Of a DNA stretch of 64,000 bases, positions 25,769-34,073 are shown piece after piece (the first letter of the stretch is position 1; every line of letters begins with the position of its first letter). The notes beneath the pieces were generated by a model. It ran no database searches, was not told the DNA's origin, and saw only the letters and a list, made by a program, of their open reading frames with translations. The position numbers and the translations under genes were made by a program. Source of the stretch: Streptomyces sp. CNQ-509 (GTDB lineage Bacteria > Actinomycetota > Actinomycetes > Streptomycetales > Streptomycetaceae); assembly GCF_001011035.1 (NCBI RefSeq), contig NZ_CP011492.1, positions 5,687,001 through 5,751,000 on the forward strand, read 5' to 3'.

Positions 25769-28700
25769 ATGTCGGATACGATCTGGCACCTCGCCGGTGG
25801 CCGGGCCGACCACGGCCCGTACCGTCCGGTGACCGCCCTCATCGAACAGCAGCGTGCCCGCACGCCGGACCGCCCCGCCGTCACCTACCGCGGCACGACC
25901 GAGACCACGCTCACCTACGCGGAGTTCGACGCGCTCGCCAATGGCCTGGCCGCCGAACTGGCCGAGGCGGGCGTGCGCGCCGGAGACGTCGTGCCCGTCG
26001 TCCTCGGCAACAGTCTCGAACTGCCGCTGTGCATGGTGGCCCTGATGAAGCTCGGCGCCGCCTTCACGCTCTGCGACCCCGCCTGGCCCGAGGAGCGGCT
26101 GCGCGCCGTGCTCGTGCACCCCGCCCCGCGGCTGGTGCTCACCGCGACCGCCGCCGTCGTGGAGCACGGCGCGCACGTGGTCGCCGCGCACCGCATCCGT
26201 CCGCGTGGGCGCGGGCCCGACGTGCCGGCGCCGGGCGCGGACGCGGTGGCGTACGGGGTGTTCACCTCGGGCAGCACCGGTCCGCCGAAGTGCGCGCTGA
26301 ACCTGCACCGCGGGCTCGCCAACCGGCTGCGCTTCATGACCCGCTGGTTCGCCGCCACCGGCGACGAGGTCGTCCTGCAGAACAGCCGGCACACCTTCGA
26401 CTCGGCGATCTGGCAGTTGCTGTGGCCGCTGACGACCGGCGGTCGCACGATCGTCCCAGAGCAGGGCGAGTTCCTCGACCTGGAGCGGACGGTGGAGATC
26501 ATCCACCGCTACCGCGTCACCGTCACGGACTTCGTGCCCGCGATCCTCGGCATGCTGCTGGCCCTGCTGGAGGCCGAGCCCGCGGCGGTGGCGAAGGTGG
26601 CGTCGCTGCGTCACCTCGTCGTGGGCGGCGAGGAGATCATCCCGCACGCCGTGCACCGGCTGCGCGACCTGGTTCCGGGCCTTGAGATCACCAACGGCTA
26701 CGGCCCGTCCGAGACCGCGATCGGCATGGTCTTCCACCGCATCGCCGGCGACGAGGGCGACCGCATCCCGCTCGGCCGCCCCATCGACAACTGCTACGCG
26801 GTCGTCGCCGACGACACGCTCACACCGCTGCCCGCCGGCCGCACCGGGGAGATCCTCGTCGGCGGTGATTGCGTGGGCGCCGGCTACCTCGGCGACCCGG
26901 AGCGGACCGGGCAGGTCTTCGTGCCGAACCCGTACCCGCAGATCCCCGGCCCGCGGCTGTACCGCACCGGCGACCTCGGCTGGTTCGACGAGGCGGGCCT
27001 GCTGCGCTTCACCGGCCGCCGCGACCGGCAGGCGAAGGTGGACGGGGTGCGCATCGAGCTGGCCGAGGTCGAGACGGCGGCCGAGGGCTGCGCCGGAGTG
27101 ATCCAGGCCAAGGCGCTGACCGTGCGGCGGGGCGGCCGCAACAAGCTGGTGGTGGCTGCCGCCGCCGAGGAGGGCACCGCGCCGGCGGCGCTCCGCGCGC
27201 ACCTGACGTCGGTGCTGCCGCGCATCCACCTGCCGCAGCACTGCATCGTCGTGGAGTCGCTCCCGCTGACCGACAACGGGAAGGTCGACCTGGAGGCGCT
27301 TCGCCGGATCGTGGCGGAGAAGCTGGAGGCCGGCGTCCGATCCGCCGCCCGCGACGACGATTCGCCGGCGGAGCGCGTCGCGGACATCGTGCGCGGCGTC
27401 CTCGGGCTGCCGGACTTCGGCGTGGACGACGACTTCCTCGCCCGCGGCGGCGACTCGCTGAGCGCGCTCGGCGCCACCATCGCCGTGCGCGACGCGCTCG
27501 GCGTGCCGGTGACCGTCTCCGACCTCTACACCCACCGCACCCCCGCCGCGCTCGTCGTCGCCGTCCTGCGCCGTCCTGCGCGGGACGGCGACGACGGCGC
27601 GCAGGAGGAGTCGGCGCTGATGGAGCGCGACGCGCTGCCGCCGGCGGACCTGGCGCACGCGGCGGCCCGCGCCGCCGGTGCCGCCGCGGTGCTGCCGCCG
27701 CGTACGGTGCTGGTCACCGGGGCCACCGGCTTCGTCGGCTCCCGGGCGGTGCACCGGTTGCTCGACGGCACGCAAGCCCGGGTGGTGTGCCTGGTGCGCG
27801 CCCGCGACGACGCTCAGGCCAGGAGCCGGATGGTGGCCGCGCTCCGCGCCCAGGGGCTGTGGGAGGAGTCGCTGGGGCAGCGGCTGGACGCCCGCGCCGG
27901 CGACCTCGCCCTGCCCCGCTTCGGCTGGCCCGAGCGGCGGTGGGAACGGTACGCGGCGGAGTGCGACGCGGTGCTGCACGCCGGCGCGCTGGTCAATTTT
28001 CTGCTCGGCTACCGGGACCACCGCGCCGCCAACGTCACGGGGACCGCCCACGCGCTGCGCTTCGCGCTCGCCGGCCGGCCGAAGCCGCTGCACCACGTGT
28101 CCACCCTGGGGGCGCTGGACCGGCATGCGCTGCACGCCGGCGCACCGCTCGGCGAGGACACCGACCCACGGCGGGTGACGGTCCCGGCCAGCGGCTACAG
28201 CCGCTCCAAGCTGGTGGCGGAGAAGATGCTGATGCGGGCGCGCGAACTGGGCGCGCCGGTCACGATCTACCGGCTCGGCGAGATCATGCCGGCCGCGGAC
28301 AACGGCGTGCCCAACCCGCGGGCGCTCACCCACCTGTTACTGTCCGCCTTCCACGAGGCCGGGGTACGGCCCGCGGTGCCGATGCGCACCGACTACACGC
28401 CGGTCGACGAGACGGCCGCCCGGCTCGCGGCGGGGCTGGCCGAGGGGCCGACCGGTGCGGACTACCACGTCTTCCGCACGGAGAGCGTCGACCTGGGGAC
28501 CGTCGGCCTGGCCCCGGCCGGCGAAGCGGACGCGGCGGACGGCGGAGCGCGCCCGCTGCCGCCGCGGGAGTTCATGGCCACGCTCGCCGCGGCGGCCGAG
28601 GCCGACGAGCGGTCGGCCTCCGCCCTGCTGCACGCCGTGCTGACCTCCCTCCCGGCCACCGGGGCGGACGGAGTACCGGACTTCGCCGGGCTGTTCGTCG

Positions 28701-28816
28701 ACAACCCGCGGCTGTTCACCAGGGCCGGGTGCGCGGCGCTGGACGAGCGCCACGGGCTGCGTGACGGCCCACTCGACAAGGCGTTCGCCGCCTACCGCGC
28801 CACGCTCACCGGCTGA
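25769..28816 (+). CDS. NRPS-like A-PCP-R enzyme (adenylation, carrier, thioester reductase)
   Basis: 1015 residues from ATG 25769. Adenylation domain (about 20-520): VFTSGSTGPPKCALNLHRG (A3), FDSAIWQLLWPL (A4), NGYGPSETAIGMVFHR (A5), LYRTGDLGWFDEAGLLRFTG (A7/A8) and DNGKVDLEAL (A10). Carrier domain (about 530-600): DDFLARGGDSLSAL with the phosphopantetheine serine near 563. Reductase domain (about 645-1010): VLVTGATGFVGSRAVHRLL and the YSRSKLVAEK catalytic Tyr/Lys segment. There is no condensation or TE domain, so one acyl or aminoacyl group is loaded and released as an aldehyde (or alcohol), as in Lys2 or carboxylic acid reductases. A hand alignment to GrsA gives the code D-S-W-D-V-G-G-I-G-K. 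Asp at position 278 hints at a basic or amino side chain; this is weak evidence. Confidence 0.92.
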   Translation: MSDTIWHLAGGRADHGPYRPVTALIEQQRARTPDRPAVTYRGTTETTLTYAEFDALANGLAAELAEAGVRAGDVVPVVLGNSLELPLCMVALMKLGAAFTLCDPAWPEERLRAVLVHPAPRLVLTATAAVVEHGAHVVAAHRIRPRGRGPDVPAPGADAVAYGVFTSGSTGPPKCALNLHRGLANRLRFMTRWFAATGDEVVLQNSRHTFDSAIWQLLWPLTTGGRTIVPEQGEFLDLERTVEIIHRYRVTVTDFVPAILGMLLALLEAEPAAVAKVASLRHLVVGGEEIIPHAVHRLRDLVPGLEITNGYGPSETAIGMVFHRIAGDEGDRIPLGRPIDNCYAVVADDTLTPLPAGRTGEILVGGDCVGAGYLGDPERTGQVFVPNPYPQIPGPRLYRTGDLGWFDEAGLLRFTGRRDRQAKVDGVRIELAEVETAAEGCAGVIQAKALTVRRGGRNKLVVAAAAEEGTAPAALRAHLTSVLPRIHLPQHCIVVESLPLTDNGKVDLEALRRIVAEKLEAGVRSAARDDDSPAERVADIVRGVLGLPDFGVDDDFLARGGDSLSALGATIAVRDALGVPVTVSDLYTHRTPAALVVAVLRRPARDGDDGAQEESALMERDALPPADLAHAAARAAGAAAVLPPRTVLVTGATGFVGSRAVHRLLDGTQARVVCLVRARDDAQARSRMVAALRAQGLWEESLGQRLDARAGDLALPRFGWPERRWERYAAECDAVLHAGALVNFLLGYRDHRAANVTGTAHALRFALAGRPKPLHHVSTLGALDRHALHAGAPLGEDTDPRRVTVPASGYSRSKLVAEKMLMRARELGAPVTIYRLGEIMPAADNGVPNPRALTHLLLSAFHEAGVRPAVPMRTDYTPVDETAARLAAGLAEGPTGADYHVFRTESVDLGTVGLAPAGEADAADGGARPLPPREFMATLAAAAEADERSASALLHAVLTSLPATGADGVPDFAGLFVDNPRLFTRAGCAALDERHGLRDGPLDKAFAAYRATLTG

Positions 28817-28908
28817 CCGCGAGAGCGGCCCGGCCGGCGTGGCGGCCGGGCCGGAGGTACCACAGGCAACCCGACGGAACCGAACGGAACAGCGACGGAA
28901 GGGAACTC

Positions 28909-29892
28909 GTGCAGAATCGGACCATGGGCCGGCTCGGCTGGCAGGTCAGCGAAATCGGCTACGGAATGTGGGGCATCGGCGGCGGCCCCGGCGGCTTCAC
29001 CGGCTGGGACTACGACGTCGCGCCCGACTGCCTGGACCTGGCGGTGGAGCTGGGCTGCACCTTCTTCGACACCGCCTGGGTCTACGGCAGGGGAGTCAGC
29101 GAGCAGTTGCTCGCGGCGCTGCTGAAGCGCCACCCCGAGCGGCGGCTCTACACCGCGACGAAGGTGCCGCCGCGCAACCGCGAGTGGCCGCCCGGAAAGG
29201 ACGACACGCTCGACGACGTCTTCCCGCCCGACCACGTGCGCGAGTACGTGCACCGCAGCCTGGAGAACCTCGGCACCGACAGCATCGACCTGCTGCAGTT
29301 CCACGTGTGGGAGGACAGGTGGGCCGGCGACGAACGCTGGCAGCGGGTCGTCGCCGACCTCAAGGCGGAGGGTGTGATCGAGGGCTTCGGCATCAGCGTC
29401 AACCGCTGGGAGCCGGAGAACTGCATGCGGGCACTCGACACCGGCCTCATCGACGTCGTCCAGGTGATCTACAACATCTTCGACCAGGCGCCGGAGGACG
29501 AGCTGTTCGAACGCGCGCAGCGCGACGGCATCGGCATCATCGCCCGCGTCCCGTTCGACGAGGGCGGGCTGACCGGCACGCTCACCCGCCAGACCTCGTT
29601 CCCCGAAGACGACTGGCGCGCGGTCTACTTCGGCCCGGACAACCTCGGCCCCACCGTCGACCGGGCGGAGGCGCTGAAGAAGGTGCTCCCCGAGGGGATG
29701 ACGCTGCCCGAACTCGCGCTGCGCTTCATCCTCCACCACCCGGCCGTGAGCACGGTCATTCCCGGCATGCGCAAACCCGCTCACGTGCGCGCCAACGTCG
29801 CGGTCTCCGACGCCCCGCCGCTCGACGCCGGGCTGCTGGCCGAGCTGCGCCGGCACCGGTGGGACCGGCGGCCCACGGCCTGGTCGATGTGA
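28909..29892 (+). CDS. Aldo/keto reductase
   Basis: 327 residues. GTG 28909 is preceded by GGAAGGGAA at 6 nt. AKR landmarks: TMGRLGWQVSEIGYGMWGIG at the start, FFDTAWVYGRGVSEQLLAAL (about 45-64; catalytic Asp and Tyr), LYTATKVPP (lysine), DSIDLLQFHVWED (His) and the C-terminal HHPAVSTVIPGMRKPAHVRA, which binds the NADPH 2'-phosphate. It reduces aldehydes or ketones with NADPH. Directly downstream of the A-PCP-R gene it is the natural candidate to reduce the released aldehyde to an alcohol. Its GTGA overlap with the sulfotransferase-like gene couples the two. Substrate is inferred from position only. Confidence 0.88.
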   Translation: MQNRTMGRLGWQVSEIGYGMWGIGGGPGGFTGWDYDVAPDCLDLAVELGCTFFDTAWVYGRGVSEQLLAALLKRHPERRLYTATKVPPRNREWPPGKDDTLDDVFPPDHVREYVHRSLENLGTDSIDLLQFHVWEDRWAGDERWQRVVADLKAEGVIEGFGISVNRWEPENCMRALDTGLIDVVQVIYNIFDQAPEDELFERAQRDGIGIIARVPFDEGGLTGTLTRQTSFPEDDWRAVYFGPDNLGPTVDRAEALKKVLPEGMTLPELALRFILHHPAVSTVIPGMRKPAHVRANVAVSDAPPLDAGLLAELRRHRWDRRPTAWSM

Positions 29893-30638
29893 GCGGGGGC
29901 GACGGCGCGGGGGCGCGGGCGGGCGTCATCGCCCTGTGGGCGCACCCGCGCTCGGTGTCGACGGCGTTCCTGCGCATGATGGCCGAGCGCGGCGACGTCA
30001 CCGTGGTGCATGAGCCGCTGGTGCTGCTCACAGATCACGGCGAGGTGGCGCTGCCGGGCACCGGCGGCGGCACGACGACCGTGCGGTCGTACGCGGAGCT
30101 GCTCGCGCACCTGGCCGAACTGGGCGCGGCGGGCCCGGTGTTCTTCAAGGACACCCTGGAGTACCGCTACGACCACCTCTTCGCGCACCCCGGGTCGATC
30201 GCCGGCTTCCGGCACACGTTCATCGTCCGCGAGCCCGCGGCGACCATTGCCTCGCACCACGCCGTCAAGCCGGAGTTCGCCTGCCGCGAGGTCGGCTACG
30301 AGCACCAGTGGGCGCTGTTCGAGCTGGCGTGGAAGACCACCGGCGTCCGGCCCGTGGTCGTCGCCGCGGAGCGGCTGCTCGCCGACCCGGCCGGCACGGT
30401 CGCCGCGTACTGCGCGGCGGTCGGCCTGCCCTTCCTGCCCGCCGCACTGACCTGGGCCCCGGGCGAGCTGCCCCAGTGGCGGCAGAACCGGCGCTGGCAC
30501 CTGGACGCCAGCGCCAGCTCCGGCTTCACCGCCCCGCGCTCCCGGCACCGGGTCGCCGTCGAGGACGACCCGCGGCTGCGCGCGTACTACGACCACCATC
30601 TCCCCTACTACCAGCGGCTCGTCGAACACGCCCTCTGA
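29889..30638 (+). CDS. Sulfotransferase-family protein
   Basis: 249 residues from GTG 29889 (overlaps the AKR stop as GTGA). The N-terminal IALWAHPRSVSTAFLRMMAE (about 14-33) is the strand-loop-helix that binds the PAPS 5'-phosphosulfate in P-loop sulfotransferases, here in the 'PRSVSTAF' variant. HTFIVREPAATIASHHAVKP (about 107-126) fits the 3'-phosphate-binding segment (RxPxxxxxS). VVVAAERLLADPAGTVAAYC is the later conserved helix. The 'PRSVSTAF' group is small and poorly studied, so PAPS-dependent sulfonation of an alcohol is likely but not proven. If the upstream AKR makes an alcohol, an O-sulfate is a plausible next intermediate. It lies 23 bp before the capsid-fold gene. Confidence 0.7.
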   Translation: MSGGDGAGARAGVIALWAHPRSVSTAFLRMMAERGDVTVVHEPLVLLTDHGEVALPGTGGGTTTVRSYAELLAHLAELGAAGPVFFKDTLEYRYDHLFAHPGSIAGFRHTFIVREPAATIASHHAVKPEFACREVGYEHQWALFELAWKTTGVRPVVVAAERLLADPAGTVAAYCAAVGLPFLPAALTWAPGELPQWRQNRRWHLDASASSGFTAPRSRHRVAVEDDPRLRAYYDHHLPYYQRLVEHAL

Positions 30639-30661
30639 AACCCCGGCACAGGAGGAGAGAC

Positions 30662-31498
30662 ATGCCCGCGACGGAGATCCGCACCGCCACCCCCGGTGAG
30701 CAGTTCGCCCACGCCTTCCGCACCGACCCGGCGTCGGCGGAGGTCCGCTTCGACTTCACGCTCAGCGACGCCTTCCAGCCGACCGCGGACCGCCCCCGGC
30801 TGACCGTGCGCAACCTCTTCCGCAAACAGCGCGTCGACACCGGCGCGCTCGTTTCCTGGTTCGAGTCGCGGCCCGGCGGGTCCGCGCCCCGCACGGCGGG
30901 CGAGCGGCTACGGGAGGCGGACTTCCGCTTCGCCACGGCGGCATACGGCGTCGCGCCCATCGCCGGCTGGGTGCAGATACCCGACCGGCTCGCGGACGAG
31001 CCGGAGGCGCTGGCGTCGTTCGTCGACCGCCGCCTGATGGTGCGGCTCGGCACCGCGGAGAACCGCGCGCTCACCGTCGACCTGCTGCGCCACCCCGACC
31101 TGGCGTCGCTGCCGTACTCCGGCTCGTACGCGCAGGGGGTGCTGGCCGCCTTCGACGAGATCGAGCAGACCGGCGGCACCGGGCACGCAATGATCGTCAA
31201 CCCCCGGGACTACTACGGCGAGCTGGTCGGCTCCGGCAGCCTGCTGACCGACCTGGCCCGGGAGAAGGTCATGATCTGCCGCAACCGGCACGTGGCGCCC
31301 GGCCACGCGATCGTCGGTGACTTCGCGATGGCGGCGCGGCTGCTGGAGGCCGGCCACTCCTTGATCAAGGTGGCGGAGCCGCCGCCCGGGACCTTCGCGG
31401 CGCCCGGCACCGCCGTGTGCGCCGAGGTCTACGAGGGCGTGGCCCTGCAGTTGCCGACGCACTTCTACCACGTGGTCCCGGGCGGGGCACATGACTGA
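30662..31498 (+). CDS. HK97-fold, encapsulin-like shell protein (candidate family 3 / natural-product encapsulin)
   Basis: 278 residues from ATG 30662 (AGGAGGAGAG 5-8 nt upstream). The C-terminal half follows the HK97 major-capsid pattern. A helix (NRALTVDLLRHPDL, about 138-151) precedes the spine helix VLAAFDEIEQTGGTGHAMIV, then NPRDYYGELVGSG, VAPGHAIVGDFAMAARLLEA with SLIKVAE, and finally AVCAEVYEGVALQLPTHFYH at the C-terminus. That is the P-domain/A-domain order of phage capsids and encapsulins. The N-terminal region (VRNLFRKQRVDTGALVSWFE) fits an N-arm/E-loop. No portal, protease, terminase or tail gene is near; neighbours are biosynthetic enzymes and an exporter whose start overlaps this stop by 8 bp. 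I infer a self-assembling compartment that houses part of the pathway. Family assignment is by pattern recognition and needs a profile search. Confidence 0.72.
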   Translation: MPATEIRTATPGEQFAHAFRTDPASAEVRFDFTLSDAFQPTADRPRLTVRNLFRKQRVDTGALVSWFESRPGGSAPRTAGERLREADFRFATAAYGVAPIAGWVQIPDRLADEPEALASFVDRRLMVRLGTAENRALTVDLLRHPDLASLPYSGSYAQGVLAAFDEIEQTGGTGHAMIVNPRDYYGELVGSGSLLTDLAREKVMICRNRHVAPGHAIVGDFAMAARLLEAGHSLIKVAEPPPGTFAAPGTAVCAEVYEGVALQLPTHFYHVVPGGAHD

Positions 31499-32645
31499 AC
31501 AGCGGTGGCCACGACGCACCTTCGCCGGCCTGATCGCCGCGCTGCTCTGCACGTTCACCGCCGTCGGCATGGTGATCCCGATCATCCCCAAGCTGGTCAC
31601 CGCCGAGCTGGACGGCTCGGCGTTCGAGGTGGGCGTCACCTTCACCGTCTCCGGCGTGGTGGCTCTGCTGGTGCGCCCGTACGCGGGGCAGCTCGCGCAG
31701 CGCACCGGCTGCCGCCGGGTGATGCTGTGCGGCGCGGTGCTCATCGTGGCCACCGCCGGCCTGTACGCGCTGCCGTTCGGCCTGCCCGGCCTGTACGCGG
31801 CGCGGGTGCTGCTGGGCGTCGGCGAGGCGATGCTCTTCATGGCCGGGTCGCTGTGGACGGTGTCGCTGGCCCCGCAGGACCGGCGGGCGCAGATCGTCGG
31901 CTTCTACGGGCTGGCCATGTGGAGCGGCTTCGCCCTCGGCCCCGTGCTCGGCGAGCTGGTGCACCGGGCGGGGTCGTTCGGCGCGGTGTGGGCCACGGCC
32001 GCGGCGCTGCCGGCCGTCGCGTTCTGCGTGATCTTCGCGCTCACCGACCGGGTGGAGCGGGGCGCCGCGGTCTCCCGCAAGCTGCTGCCGCGCTCGGCCG
32101 TGCTGCCGGGGGTGTCGCTGGCGTGCGGCTCCTTCGGCTACGCGATGGTGGCGGGCTTCGCGGCGCTGGCGATGACGCACCGCGGCGTGGCCCACGGGTC
32201 CGTCGTCGTCAGCGCGTTCGGCGTCGCGTACGTGACGGTGCGGGTAGTGGCGGGCCGGATCCCCGACCGGGTCGGCGCACTGCCGGTGGTGGTGTTCTCC
32301 GCGTCGGTAGAGGCGCTGGGCATGGTGCTGATCGCGTTCGCGTCCGACCTGTGGCTGGCGGCGCTCGGCGCGCTGATCGCCGGCGGCGGCTTCACGCTGC
32401 TCTATCCCGCGCTCGCGCTCATCACCATCGACGCCGCGCCGGAGTCCGAACGCGGCGCCGCGCTGGGCGCCGTGACGTCGTTCTTCGACGTGGCCATCGG
32501 CCTGTCCGGGCTGATCGGCGGCGTACTCGCGGAGGTCAGCTACACGCTGACGTTCCTGATCGCGGCCGGTGCCGTGCTGGGCTCGCTGTACGCGGGCACG
32601 GCCGCGGCCCGGGCCGCCGCGGCCCGGGACCCGGCGGCGGCCTGA
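31491..32645 (+). CDS. MFS transporter (12-helix)
   Basis: 384 residues from ATG 31491, overlapping the shell-protein gene by 8 bp. About 12 hydrophobic helices; motif A is present as RPYAGQLAQRTGCRRVMLCG (about 63-82), and YGLAMWSGFALGPVLGEL (about 139-156) resembles the family's helix 5 motif. The N-terminus LIAALLCTFTAVGMVIPIIP is a first helix without signal cleavage. It differs from the 14-helix exporter earlier in the cluster, so the two may handle different compounds (product versus intermediate or precursor). Last gene of the plus-strand cluster; the next gene converges 40 bp away. Confidence 0.85.
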   Translation: MTEQRWPRRTFAGLIAALLCTFTAVGMVIPIIPKLVTAELDGSAFEVGVTFTVSGVVALLVRPYAGQLAQRTGCRRVMLCGAVLIVATAGLYALPFGLPGLYAARVLLGVGEAMLFMAGSLWTVSLAPQDRRAQIVGFYGLAMWSGFALGPVLGELVHRAGSFGAVWATAAALPAVAFCVIFALTDRVERGAAVSRKLLPRSAVLPGVSLACGSFGYAMVAGFAALAMTHRGVAHGSVVVSAFGVAYVTVRVVAGRIPDRVGALPVVVFSASVEALGMVLIAFASDLWLAALGALIAGGGFTLLYPALALITIDAAPESERGAALGAVTSFFDVAIGLSGLIGGVLAEVSYTLTFLIAAGAVLGSLYAGTAAARAAAARDPAAA

Positions 32646-32685
32646 GCCGCCGGGCCCCGGCCCGCAGCGATCCGCAAGCGCCGCG

Positions 32686-33105
32686 CTACCGGGGCCAGCC
32701 GGCAGACGGGGCGTCGGAGCCCTCGCCCTCGTACCGCTCCGCGCAGCGCTTCTTCACCTCGCGCTCCACCAGCTTCCGGGCCGCGGCGTCGCCGTTGTTC
32801 CGCCGCTCCTCCCTGGCCTGCTCGACGACATCGAGCAGGATCGTGTTCTGCCCGTCGGACAGGCCCTTCTGCTGGTAGTCCGACTGGCTGCCGCCGCCGG
32901 GTTTGAGCTGGTCGTGGGCCCAGTAGGTGATCAGCCGCACGCATACGGCCTCGTGGGAGGTCGCGCTCGGGGCCGGGGCGGCGGACGAGGAGGACGGCTC
33001 CTCACCCCGGTCGCTCCGGTCGGCGGCGTCGTCCGAGCCACCGCACGCGGTCAGCGCGGCGGCGAGCAGCGCGGCCGGCACGAGTAACGATCGTGTTCGC
33101 GTCAT
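32686..33105 (-). CDS. Small secreted lipoprotein, unknown function
   Basis: 139 residues from ATG 33105. Signal peptide TRTRSLLVPAALLAAALTAC with lipobox LTAC|G, then an Asp/Ser-rich flexible linker and a charged helical domain with two further cysteines (EAVCVRLITYW and EVKKRCAERYEG) that may form a disulfide. Upstream in-frame ATGs lie in a (ATGGTC) repeat and cannot be excluded as starts; no clear ribosome site decides. I do not recognise the family. Similar short lipoproteins are common in streptomycetes. It converges on the MFS gene and lies just outside the cluster, so involvement in the pathway is doubtful. Confidence 0.65.
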   Translation of the reverse strand: MTRTRSLLVPAALLAAALTACGGSDDAADRSDRGEEPSSSSAAPAPSATSHEAVCVRLITYWAHDQLKPGGGSQSDYQQKGLSDGQNTILLDVVEQAREERRNNGDAAARKLVEREVKKRCAERYEGEGSDAPSAGWPR

Positions 33106-33269
33106 CGCCATGACCATGACCATGACCGTGACCGTACGCGAACGAGGCCGCCGTCGGCAGTGCAAAAGCCCGTCCGGGTGCATCCGACCGAACGGCTCCG
33201 CCCGCGACGCCACCGCCGCCTTCCCGACGACCGGGTCACCGCCGGCCCGCGGGCCGGCCCTGCGGGGCT

Positions 33270-33620
33270 CGCGGTGAGGGCAAGGAAGCGGTCGGCGGCG
33301 GTGGCCCCGGCGGCGCGGATGCCGTCCTCGCCCGGCGGAGCCTCGCCGAGCCGCACGCGGATCTGCAGATGGCGCACCACGAGGCCGTAGAAGAGCTGGA
33401 AGGCATCACCGGGTCGTCGTTGCGCAGATGCCCGTCGTCGGCGAGCCGGAGGAGGCAGTCGGCGACCAGCGGGCCGGTGGTCTGCCCGCTGTGGCGCAGC
33501 AGGAGGGCCGCCGGCTCGGGTGAGGTCATGGCCGCCCGGTTCAGCGCGACGGAGACATCGCCGACGAGGAGCGCCGGCAGGTCGCGCTCGACGGTGAGGA
33601 GGGAGTTCGAGGGCATCTCG
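33270..33620 (-). pseudogene. TetR-family regulator, C-terminal remnant with frameshift
   Basis: The minus-strand reading gives DLPALLVGDVSVALNRAAMT and AALLLRHSGQTTGPLVADCL with LLRLADDGHL, the ligand-binding helices of actinobacterial TetR proteins. A frameshift near 33410 moves the rest into another frame (VRHLQIRVRLGEAPP, then DRFLALTA). The N-terminal DNA-binding domain is missing; the DNA there is an IS481-type scrap. Probably a regulator destroyed by transposition. Confidence 0.65.
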
Positions 33621-33635
33621 TGCCTGCAGAAGCCG

Positions 33636-33870
33636 GCCCGCCGGGCGCCGCGAATACAGTCACCACCTGCGCGGACTTCCGCATCCGCGCCGCCGCGTTC
33701 TTCCACCGGCACGGCGTAGACCGGATCGGGCGGATTCCGACTGACAACGCCTGGGCCACTGCAAGGGCCTGGCCTGGAAGAACGTTCCTGGCCAGCCTCA
33801 GCGCAACCGGGACACTCGTCCGCCCCTGCCGGCCAGAGACCAACGGCAAGGTCGAAGGCTTCAGACCGCA
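33636..33870 (+). pseudogene. IS481-type transposase (integrase core) remnant
   Basis: The plus-strand translation has CADFRIRAAAFFHRHGVDRI followed by PTDNAWATARAW and CRPETNGKVEGF. These are the DN (second catalytic Asp) and RPxTNGKxExF segments of the DDE core in IS481 transposases. Both ends and several internal residues are lost, and what follows to about 34070 is not recognisable. Non-functional. Confidence 0.7.
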
Positions 33871-34073
33871 CCTGGCCAGCGTGGGCAACCGCGAGCTGTT
33901 CCGCACCTGCGCGCGCCTCAGTCCGCGCGAGGGGATGACGAGGACGCCGTGGCCCAGGCCACCAGCGTCATCCCTGAGCGTGCTGGCGCATCGAGCAGCT
34001 ACCGGGCAGACCGATGAACTGAATCAGCGCCTGACCTGGCATGCCGAGCGCAAACGCCCGCAGTTGCTGGAGT

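Noticed and set aside
24401..28333. 1310-codon open frame on the minus strand
   Set aside because: Antisense to the DAO and A-PCP-R genes, whose motifs are unambiguous.
30662..31498. Prophage capsid remnant
   Set aside because: No terminase, portal, protease or tail genes are near, the gene is intact, and it overlaps a biosynthetic-cluster exporter; an encapsulin-like role fits better.
31365..32195. Minus-strand frame opposite the second MFS gene
   Set aside because: Antisense to 12 clear transmembrane helices; composition His/Arg/Gln-rich.
33871..34073. Continuation of the IS481-like reading to 34084
   Set aside because: After the TNGKVEGF segment no transposase residues are recognisable, so I ended the remnant earlier.
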